A DNA stretch of 64,000 nt from assembly GCF_000023705.1 (NCBI RefSeq), contig NC_012968.1:868001-932000 (forward strand), given 5' to 3'. This document shows positions 46,313 to 53,661 of this stretch, in pieces. Source of the stretch: Methylotenera mobilis JLW8 (GTDB taxonomy: Bacteria > Pseudomonadota > Gammaproteobacteria > Burkholderiales > Methylophilaceae). The notes under the pieces are model-generated. The model did no database searches. It saw nothing but the letters and a program-made list of their open reading frames with translations, and had not been told where the DNA came from. Each line of letters begins with the position of its first letter. Position 1 is the stretch's first letter. Made by a program: the position numbers and the translations under genes.

Positions 46313-47272
46313 ATGAATCAAACCACACTACCACCAGCTATTTTTGTCATGGGGCCAACCGCAAGCGGTAAAACCGATTTGGCTATTAGTTTGTATAAAA
46401 AACTACCGATTGAATTGATTAGTGTAGATTCTGCCTTGGTTTATGAGGATATGAATATCGGCACAGCCAAGCCTAGCGCTGAGGAGTTGAAGCAAGCGCC
46501 GCATGCCTTGATTGATATTATTCCGCCTACCGAGGTTTATTCAGCTGCACATTTTAGGAATGACACGCTGCAGCTAATGGCGGATATCACTGCGCGTGGC
46601 AAGATTCCAGTGTTGGTGGGCGGCACTATGCTTTATTTCAAGGCGTTGGAGGAAGGCTTAAGCCAGCTGCCTGAAGCTGACCCGGCAGTCAGGCAGCAAA
46701 TAGAGCAGGAAGCCTCGGCATTGGGTTGGCCTGCTATGCATGCCAAACTGGCGCTGGTTGATCCGGAAAGTGCCGCACGTTTGCAGCCGAATGATGTGCA
46801 AAGAATCGAACGAGCCTTAGAAGTTTACCGTATTACAGGCAAGTCGATGACTGCGTTACATCAGGCTAGCAGTGGTGATACGTTACCATACCGCTTGCTT
46901 AAAATTGCACTGGTGCCGAGTGATCGTAAAGTGCTGCACGCCCGTATTGCATTGCGATTTGAGAAAATGTTAGCGCATGGCTTTGTCGACGAAGTAAAAG
47001 CATTGGTACGTAAATATCCTGCCTTAACTTCAGATAGCACCTCCATGCGCTGTGTAGGCTATCGTCAGGCTTTGGAGTATTTGGCCGGAGAGTATGATGC
47101 AACTGAATTGCGTGACCGCGGTATTTTTGCTACAAGGCAGCTGGCGAAACGTCAGCTAACCTGGTTGCGCAGTATGCAGGATCTGCATCAAGTCGATTGC
47201 CTAGATCCGCAGATGCAGGAAAATGTATTGAATACCGTAAGTGCGTTTATTAAAGAGTCAACGTCCAGATAA
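46313..47272 (+). CDS. miaA: tRNA dimethylallyltransferase MiaA
   Basis: A 319-aa enzyme adding the isopentenyl group to A37 of tRNAs. It has the P-loop MGPTASGKTDLAI (about 12-24), SVDSALVYEDMNIGTAKPS, HALIDIIPPTEVYSAAHF, VGGTMLYFKAL and RQLAKRQLTWLRS. The length is typical. In enteric bacteria mutL-miaA-hfq are contiguous. Here the channel and small membrane gene (opposite strand) lie between mutL and miaA, and hfq does not follow. Confidence 0.95.
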   Translation: MNQTTLPPAIFVMGPTASGKTDLAISLYKKLPIELISVDSALVYEDMNIGTAKPSAEELKQAPHALIDIIPPTEVYSAAHFRNDTLQLMADITARGKIPVLVGGTMLYFKALEEGLSQLPEADPAVRQQIEQEASALGWPAMHAKLALVDPESAARLQPNDVQRIERALEVYRITGKSMTALHQASSGDTLPYRLLKIALVPSDRKVLHARIALRFEKMLAHGFVDEVKALVRKYPALTSDSTSMRCVGYRQALEYLAGEYDATELRDRGIFATRQLAKRQLTWLRSMQDLHQVDCLDPQMQENVLNTVSAFIKESTSR

Positions 47273-47385
47273 GCAATTACGCCAGTTAAGCATTTACTAA
47301 GGTGTGTATTTACCAAGTTAAGCAATAATTAATAGTTAAGTAATGACTAATAGATAAGCAGTAATTTAGATAACCAATAATTAAA
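47267..47385 (+). repeat. Degenerate tandem repeats (about 18 bp) after miaA
   Basis: The 118-bp gap between miaA and the next gene is a run of agNtaagcaataatt-like units starting at the miaA stop: 47267, 47284, 47316, 47334, 47352 and about 47368. The units at 47316, 47334 and 47352 keep an exact 18-bp period. Each contains TAA in register with the miaA stop motif. Confidence 0.7.
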
Positions 47386-47393
47386 GGACCATG

Positions 47394-47975
47394 ATGAAGA
47401 ACTTTATAAAAGAAAATTTGGTTTTAGTGGTCGGGCTGACCTTTCCTTTATTGTTGATACTTATTTTTTTCGCTTCGACGGTGATTCCAAAGGCGATGAG
47501 TGCACCGCCACAGTATGAAGTGCTATTTACGACTAAATCGTATGACTATCAAAATACGGTGGATTACATGTTGGATTTTTCAGTGAAAAATCAGAAGCTA
47601 ATGGTTAGCGCCAAGAAGCACGAGGGGAAGGATATTAATTACGATGTAAAACGGCTAATGGTATACGACGCCAAAACTGATACGGTACGTGAGATTGCTA
47701 TTGATATGTCTCAGGTGTCGGCGACAGCTGGTGCTGTAGCGCTGCACGAAACGGAAAACATGGTGATAGATACAGCGATTGTTTCACCAGATGGCTACAC
47801 ATTGGATGGCCCCAGTTACGGCGGTGGTGGCCTGATGGGCGGGCTGTTTGGTGGCGGTAATCGAGATGGTGGCTTCAGATTGAAGAAAGGTAATGTCGGT
47901 TACAAGATTCCGCATACTCAGCAGCATTATTACTATAACCAAGTGCAGTTTATTGGTTGGGTCATCAAAAAATAA
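47394..47975 (+). CDS. Unknown membrane-anchored protein paired with DUF2157 protein
   Basis: I do not recognise this 193-aa protein. One N-terminal membrane helix (about 9-30) is followed by an extracytoplasmic domain with many beta-prone stretches and a Gly-rich loop (YGGGGLMGGLFGGGN, about 140-155). The ATG at 47394 has AGGA 5 nt upstream; the ATG at 47391 is too close to it. The DUF2157-like gene follows after 9 bp. DUF2157 proteins are often paired with a small anchored partner (GDYXXLXY family), but I cannot see that motif here. Confidence 0.7.
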   Translation: MKNFIKENLVLVVGLTFPLLLILIFFASTVIPKAMSAPPQYEVLFTTKSYDYQNTVDYMLDFSVKNQKLMVSAKKHEGKDINYDVKRLMVYDAKTDTVREIAIDMSQVSATAGAVALHETENMVIDTAIVSPDGYTLDGPSYGGGGLMGGLFGGGNRDGGFRLKKGNVGYKIPHTQQHYYYNQVQFIGWVIKK

Positions 47976-47984
47976 GGGGTTGCT

Positions 47985-48914
47985 ATGTCGCTTAAAGATG
48001 ATGCTTTGCAGGATATTGTTGCATTAGCGCAGAATAATCAGATTACGTTAGCAGAAATTGCTCAGGCGCTTGAAATGTCTTCTGAGCAGCCTAATGCTGC
48101 ATCCGCTAGTGTGCTACCCAAGTTGTTTGGTTATGTAGGCGGCATATTTGTGTTTGCTGGTATCGGCGTTTTTATTTCCATGTATTGGGATGATTTTGGC
48201 TCCGCATCAAGAGTGATCATCACGCTAGGCTCAGGGTTGATGGCTTTTGTCATGGGCTTGGTGTGCCTGAGTGACCAAAAGTACGAGCGTGCGGTAACAC
48301 CACTGTTTTTAATGGCTGCGCTGCTACAGCCTACCGGCATTATGGTAATGCTGCAGGAGTACTCGTCGGGCGGCGATGTGCGCCATGGCTTACTGTTTAT
48401 GGCGGCCTATATGTTGGTGCAGCAAGGTGCAACGTTTTGGGCAAAGCAACGCACGGTACTGGCGTTTAGTGCAGTGCTGTTTGGCTGCATCTTTTTTGCC
48501 AATCAATTTGATCTCTGGGATGTTGATGAAAAGCTAATCGGCATCGTCATTGGTAGCTCGTTGCTTTGTATTGCCTATGCCATGCAGCAATCCAGGCATA
48601 TGGCGATTGCTCCGTTCTGGTACTTTGTAGGGGCAGTATTGCTGTTGTGGTCTATTTTTGAATCGGTAGAGAACAGTTTGCTGGAGCCGGTGTATCTTGG
48701 GGCGACTGCCTTTGTTATATTTTTAAGTACCTATGTGCGTAGCAGAACGCTGTTACTGGTGGGGACATTGGCGATGCTGATTTATATTGGCTACTACACA
48801 GCGGAACATTTTGCCAATACGGTGGGATGGCCGATTGCGCTAGTGATTATTGGTATTGCCTTGATTGGCTTGAGTGCGCTAGCTGTGCGTTTAAATAACC
48901 GATATATCAAGTAG
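47985..48914 (+). CDS. DUF2157-like polytopic membrane protein
   Basis: A 309-aa protein with a short N-terminal helical segment (about 1-40, possibly HTH-like ITLAEIAQALEM) and about eight transmembrane helices. The FVFAGIGVFISMYWDDF stretch is like that after the first helix in DUF2157 proteins. A good ribosome site (AAGGGG) precedes the ATG. It is coupled with the anchored protein upstream. The function is unknown. Confidence 0.7.
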   Translation: MSLKDDALQDIVALAQNNQITLAEIAQALEMSSEQPNAASASVLPKLFGYVGGIFVFAGIGVFISMYWDDFGSASRVIITLGSGLMAFVMGLVCLSDQKYERAVTPLFLMAALLQPTGIMVMLQEYSSGGDVRHGLLFMAAYMLVQQGATFWAKQRTVLAFSAVLFGCIFFANQFDLWDVDEKLIGIVIGSSLLCIAYAMQQSRHMAIAPFWYFVGAVLLLWSIFESVENSLLEPVYLGATAFVIFLSTYVRSRTLLLVGTLAMLIYIGYYTAEHFANTVGWPIALVIIGIALIGLSALAVRLNNRYIK

Positions 48915-48930
48915 GGTATGTAATCATTAG

Positions 48931-48969
48931 CGCAAGGCAAATCTGTTTTAAGTTTGGATTAGCCTTGCG
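48931..48969. terminator. Hairpin between DUF2157-like gene and dapC
   Basis: cgcaaggcaaatc pairs with gattagccttgcg (13 bp, one mismatch), between two convergent genes. There is no long T run, so it may be a bidirectional or partly factor-dependent terminator. Confidence 0.5.
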
Positions 48970-48990
48970 ATGCTGATTATGATGCACGTT

Positions 48991-50193
48991 TTAGAAATGC
49001 GCGCTGATGCGCTTAGCTGCTTCTACACATTCTTCATATGAGGCCACTAGCGCCATGCGAATAAAGTTTTTGCCTGGATTTACGCCGTGCGCTTCACGTG
49101 CCAAATAACTGCCTGGTAGCACAGTGATGTTAAGGTCACGATATAGCTTTACAGCAAACTCAGTATCAGAAATATTAGCGTCTTTGATTTTAGCCCATAG
49201 GTAAAATGCGGCATCTGGCACCGCTACTTCCAATACATTACTTAGCAATGGCGTGACGTCTTTAAACTTGGCAGCGTAAAGCCTGCGGTTTTCGATCACA
49301 TGCGCTTCATCATTCCATGCTGCAACAGAAGCTGCCTGTACCGCTGGGTTCATAGCGCAGCCATGATAAGTGCGATAGAGGGTGTATGACTCAATGATTT
49401 TTTCATCGCCAGCCACAAAGCCTGAGCGCATGCCAGGTACATTAGAACGCTTGGAAAGTGAGCTGAACACAATCAGATTTTTATAGTCTCTACCCAGTAG
49501 ATGCGCTGCCTGTAATGCACCTAACGGCGGTGATGCTTCATCAAAATAAATTTCTGAATAACACTCATCGGCTGCAATCACAAAGCCGTATTGGTCTGAC
49601 AAGTTAAAAACAGTGCGCCATTGCTCCAGGCTCATCACCTTGCCAGACGGGTTGCCTGGGCTGCAAATGTATACCAGTTGCGTACGTGCTAATACATCCG
49701 CAGGTACGCTGGAGAAATCCATCACGTGGTTATAGTTAGCATCCTGATGTGGCAGCGTGTTTAAAAAGTAGGGAGTGGCACCGGCTAAAAATGCAGCACC
49801 TTCGTAAATCTGATAAAACGGATTAGGTGAAATCACGATAGGATCAGGTTTTTTATGGTCGATAATCACCTGCGCGAACGCAAATAAAGCTTCGCGGCTG
49901 CCGGTCACTGGCAGGATGGCTTTTTCAGGATTCAGTGCAGGGATTTGATAGCGACGTGAAATCCAGTCGGAAATCGTAGTTCTTAGCTCAATAGAGCCGA
50001 TAGTCGTGGGATAATTAGCTAAACCACCTAGATTATTGACTAAAGCGTCTTTAATTAATTGTGGGGTGTCGTGCTTAGGCTCGCCGATGGACAGATTAAT
50101 CGGCTTAAAAGCTGCATTGGGAGTAACACCTTTAAATAGATCACGCAGACGTTGAAACGGATATGGCTGTAATAAATTTAGATTTGGATTCAT
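48991..50193 (-). CDS. dapC: Succinyldiaminopimelate transaminase DapC
   Basis: A fold-type I aminotransferase of 400 aa. The PLP Lys lies in SSLSKRSNVPGMRSGF, with PGNPSGKVM and the phosphate-binding TGSREALFAF. The opening (MNPNLNLLQPYPFQRLRDLF) is typical of DapC, which makes N-succinyl-LL-diaminopimelate for lysine and peptidoglycan. General alanine/aspartate aminotransferases are related alternatives. It is divergent from the EamA gene with only 14 bp between the starts. Confidence 0.88.
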   Translation of the reverse strand: MNPNLNLLQPYPFQRLRDLFKGVTPNAAFKPINLSIGEPKHDTPQLIKDALVNNLGGLANYPTTIGSIELRTTISDWISRRYQIPALNPEKAILPVTGSREALFAFAQVIIDHKKPDPIVISPNPFYQIYEGAAFLAGATPYFLNTLPHQDANYNHVMDFSSVPADVLARTQLVYICSPGNPSGKVMSLEQWRTVFNLSDQYGFVIAADECYSEIYFDEASPPLGALQAAHLLGRDYKNLIVFSSLSKRSNVPGMRSGFVAGDEKIIESYTLYRTYHGCAMNPAVQAASVAAWNDEAHVIENRRLYAAKFKDVTPLLSNVLEVAVPDAAFYLWAKIKDANISDTEFAVKLYRDLNITVLPGSYLAREAHGVNPGKNFIRMALVASYEECVEAAKRISAHF

Positions 50194-50207
50194 AAGGTAG
50201 CATTATA

Positions 50208-51098
50208 GTGAGCAACAGCAATAATAAAAACTTTTTTGCGGTATTTGGCCTACTTTTTGGTGCATTTTGTTGGGGCATCATTTGGTATCCATATCGCTTG
50301 ATGTCCGAGGCTGGCGTGCCTGGGGTAGCCTCCAGCTTTTATACTTATGCGCTTGCCATTATCTTTGCCAGCCTTTTATTAGGTAAGCATTGGCGCGGTG
50401 CTGCCAAGCTACCGGTCAGCATAGTGTGGCTGGGTTTGGTGGCCGGCTGGACCAATCTCAGTTACGTACTGGCGATTATCGACGGTGAAGTGATGCGGGT
50501 GATGCTGTTGTTTTATTTATCACCCCTTTGGACCCTGATCCTCGCGCATTTTTGGTTAAAAGAAAAAACACGCTTCACTGGTTATATTGCCATAGTGGCC
50601 TCATTAGTTGGCGCATTCATCATGTTGTATGACGCTAAACTTGGCGGCTTACCATTGCCGAGGAATATGCCGGAGTGGTTGGCCTTATCCTCTGGGATTG
50701 GATTTTCATTGACGAATGTCATTACCAGAAAATCCAGTCATTTAACGTTAGTAGCGAAATCCTATGCGATTTGGATAGGGGTGATGATGGTTGCCCTGTT
50801 GTTTGTGCCGATTATGCAGACATCCATCCCCAGCCCTACCTTATTCGGTTTCACAGAATGGGCAGTGATGTCGTTAATTGCATTGCTGCTGATTGCCGCC
50901 ACTTTTTTTGTGCAGTACGGCGTAGCCAAAATTGAAGCAACGCGTGCATCTGTGCTGTTTTTGTTTGAACTGGTGGTAGCTGCTATTGCTTCCTATTACT
51001 TAGCGCATGAAACCATGGAGCTGAATGAGTGGCTGGGTGGAAGCTTGATTGTGGTTGCTGCGGTATTTGCCGCGATTCAACATCCGGATGCTGCTTAG
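50208..51098 (+). CDS. EamA/DMT-family transporter
   Basis: A 296-aa membrane protein with about ten helices in two EamA repeats (first GAFCWGIIWYPYRLM, second about 155-290). DMT proteins export or import amino acids and other metabolites; the substrate is unknown. A GTG start follows AAGGTAG. It is divergent from dapC and convergent with the GGDEF-EAL gene. Confidence 0.85.
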   Translation: MSNSNNKNFFAVFGLLFGAFCWGIIWYPYRLMSEAGVPGVASSFYTYALAIIFASLLLGKHWRGAAKLPVSIVWLGLVAGWTNLSYVLAIIDGEVMRVMLLFYLSPLWTLILAHFWLKEKTRFTGYIAIVASLVGAFIMLYDAKLGGLPLPRNMPEWLALSSGIGFSLTNVITRKSSHLTLVAKSYAIWIGVMMVALLFVPIMQTSIPSPTLFGFTEWAVMSLIALLLIAATFFVQYGVAKIEATRASVLFLFELVVAAIASYYLAHETMELNEWLGGSLIVVAAVFAAIQHPDAA

Positions 51099-51151
51099 GC
51101 TGCTCTAATCTGCAATGTGGGTCTGACTGGGTTGGTTAAAACGGGCGTGGT

Positions 51152-53290
51152 TTATTGTGGTGTAGGGCTGTTGGGTTGGGTGAGTAAAAACTGTTCAAAC
51201 TGCTGCTCCGGTAGTGGTTTGCTGTAATAGTAGCCCTGTAGCTGGTCGCAGCCTATGGATTTGAGGTAGTCGTATTGATACTGTGTTTCTACGCCTTCCG
51301 CAATCACCTCTATCCCTAAGCTCTGCCCCAATACCACGATGGCTTTCAAGATGGCTTTGTTGGTAGGGTCTTCCTCAATGCTGCTGACAAACACTTTATC
51401 GATTTTTAATCGATCAATTGGAAAATCTTTTAAATAGGCCAAACTGGAATAACCAGTGCCAAAGTCATCAATCGCCAGTTTTACGCCAAGTTTTTTCAAT
51501 GAGTGTAAGGTCTCAATAAACTTGGATGAGTCATCGATCAGTGTATTTTCGGTAATTTCTAGCTCTAGGTAGCTGGGATCTAGCTGCGTTACGGCGAGGA
51601 TTTTCTTGATGGTGTTGGCTAGGTTAGATTGCCTGAATTGCCTGGGCGATACATTGACGGCAATCGGGACATGGAGGCCAGTTTTCTGCTGTAGAGCTTT
51701 GGCTTTATAGCAGGCGGTGGCGAGCACCCATTCCCCTATGGTTTCAATAAGGCCGGTTTCTTCCGCGATGTTAATAAATTTTAAAGGGGAGATAAGGTCT
51801 TGACCTTCGGGTTGCCACCGGATCAAAGCTTCGGCCCCGCATACTTTGCCCGTTGCAAAATCTACCTTGGGTTGGTAATGCAATATAAACTCTTCTAACT
51901 CAATGGCTTGGCGCAGATTGTATTCTAGGGTGACGCGCTCGGTTAATGCGGCGTTGAGTGCCTGTGTGTAAATCTGGAAGTTATTTCTACCGGCTTTCTT
52001 AGCCTTGTACATGGCGGTATCGGCATTACGCAATAGTAAATTGGCATCCAAGCCATCATCTGGATAAATGCTGACGCCAATGCTGCAAGTGACCAGATAA
52101 TCCATATTGTTGATGGTAAGCGGTACAGCCACCGCTTCCAGTATGCGTTGCATACTCATAAAAATATCATTGGTGTCGTCTATATTGGTGAGTACGATAA
52201 CAAACTCATCGCCCCCCAGCCTGACTACGGTGTCGATTTCACGCACGGCGCTGGATAATCTTTTGGCCATAATAACCAGTAACTGGTCACCGACTTCATG
52301 TCCCATACTGTCGTTAATCAGTTTGAATTGGTCTAAATCCAAGAAGGCAACTGCCATTTTGTTTTTGTAGCGATTGGCAAAGTTGATGCACAACTGCAGC
52401 CTGTCGTTGAGCATGTTGCGATTAGGCAAGCCGGTGAGGCTGTCATGCATTGCTTGGTATTCTAGCTTTTCTTCGTAATTCTTGCGGGCGGTGATATTCT
52501 CGACTGTGCCTTCGTAATACAGGATATTGCCGGACTCATCATTGACCACACGGGCATTTTCAGAGATCCAGATAGTGCTTTTATCTTTGCGGTAAACCAA
52601 TGACTCAAACTTCTCTACGCTCTCGTTCTCTTTCAAGAGCTGTACAAATTCTTCACGACGCCCCGGTTTTACATAGAGCTGCTCTTGTATGCTATTGAAT
52701 GCATGGATAAGCTCATCCGGTGAGCTGTAGCCGTACATGTGCGCAAGTGATTGGTTAACAATGAGGTAGTGACCATCTGCTGTAGTTTGGAAGATACCTT
52801 CCAGTGTGTTTTCAAAGATGGATCGGTATTTAAGTTCTGCGGCCAGCAATGACTGTTCAATGCCTTTGCGCTTAGCGATATTCTGAATATAACCCTCTAG
52901 CGCAATCACCATGCCGGCATTGTTATAAATTGGATTGCCGCGCTCTAATACCCAAATCACACTGCCATCTGCATGATTGATACGGTATTCAACTTCGTAG
53001 CGGTTACCTTCTGTTAGTGCGTTCTGAATCGTGTCGCGCACCATCACTCTATCTTCTGCAAACGTCACAGCTTCATAAGAAATATACTGGTTATGCAGCA
53101 GGTCTTCAGGAGCATAGCCGGTCAGCTCTTTGCAGCCATTACTTACAAACACCATGGTCCAGTCTTGATCATACAAGCAGCAGTACAACATCCCTTCAAG
53201 GTTATGAATCAGTGCATCATGCATGTGCTTATCGTTCTTAAATGCGACCATGGATGCCCCAGATTGATGTTGTGATGAAACGAGTTTCAT
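51152..53290 (-). CDS. PAS-PAS-GGDEF-EAL cyclic di-GMP protein
   Basis: A 712-aa cytoplasmic protein. Two PAS domains (about 25-140 and 150-270) precede GGDEF (about 280-440) and EAL (about 455-705). The cyclase motif is intact (VVRLGGDEFVIVL), with an RxxD inhibitory site (REID) five residues before it. The EAL motif is canonical (GAEALIRW) with DDFGTG and KID, so both activities are possible. The start is uncertain: ATG 53290 has no ribosome site, while ATG 53251 (13 codons in) has TGGGG just upstream. It differs from the other GGDEF-EAL protein here by keeping the I-site. Confidence 0.9.
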   Translation of the reverse strand: MKLVSSQHQSGASMVAFKNDKHMHDALIHNLEGMLYCCLYDQDWTMVFVSNGCKELTGYAPEDLLHNQYISYEAVTFAEDRVMVRDTIQNALTEGNRYEVEYRINHADGSVIWVLERGNPIYNNAGMVIALEGYIQNIAKRKGIEQSLLAAELKYRSIFENTLEGIFQTTADGHYLIVNQSLAHMYGYSSPDELIHAFNSIQEQLYVKPGRREEFVQLLKENESVEKFESLVYRKDKSTIWISENARVVNDESGNILYYEGTVENITARKNYEEKLEYQAMHDSLTGLPNRNMLNDRLQLCINFANRYKNKMAVAFLDLDQFKLINDSMGHEVGDQLLVIMAKRLSSAVREIDTVVRLGGDEFVIVLTNIDDTNDIFMSMQRILEAVAVPLTINNMDYLVTCSIGVSIYPDDGLDANLLLRNADTAMYKAKKAGRNNFQIYTQALNAALTERVTLEYNLRQAIELEEFILHYQPKVDFATGKVCGAEALIRWQPEGQDLISPLKFINIAEETGLIETIGEWVLATACYKAKALQQKTGLHVPIAVNVSPRQFRQSNLANTIKKILAVTQLDPSYLELEITENTLIDDSSKFIETLHSLKKLGVKLAIDDFGTGYSSLAYLKDFPIDRLKIDKVFVSSIEEDPTNKAILKAIVVLGQSLGIEVIAEGVETQYQYDYLKSIGCDQLQGYYYSKPLPEQQFEQFLLTQPNSPTPQ

Positions 53291-53661
53291 TGAGTGTTTG
53301 TTATATCAAAATTTATCTCTCACTACTTAAGCATTAACTGTGCCATCTTATATTAGATGTTGGTATTAGATGCCAGTTGAAGTAGGCCGATTCAAACTCC
53401 GCTTTTTAAAAGGAGCTATTGCTAATGTAAGTCGATGACCTATCCAATGGCATTCATTTTAATGCACCTATAAAGTGCATCACATCACGCACTGCACCAT
53501 ATTAATTTTTGCTTGCTTACGCTTGCTGCACACTAAGTGGCTCAAGTGTATATACATATTCAAGGCAGTAGGCATGGGTTTTTCTGGTTGGCTTGTATTT
53601 TGCTTAAATGCTAAACATGCAACGGTGCATAAAATAAATACCATAATGATGTGAGTAAATA
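53291..53661. other. Divergent region before Cache-CheW gene
   Basis: 371 bp. It holds an atgcac-N7-gtgcat hairpin (53462-53480) and a weak sigma-28-like element (53367-53393). A 74-codon minus-strand frame (53480-53704) overlaps the next gene, has no ribosome site and is not called. Confidence 0.5.
53367..53393 (+). promoter_or_regulatory. Weak sigma-28-like promoter candidate
   Basis: TAGA-N15-GCCGATTC resembles the flagellar TAAA-N15-GCCGATAA consensus (9 of 12 informative bases). It lies about 270 bp before the Cache-CheW gene. Confidence 0.2.

Noticed and set aside
53386-53410. gattcaaactcc resembling a tRNA T-arm
   Set aside because: No matching acceptor, D or anticodon arms could be folded around it.
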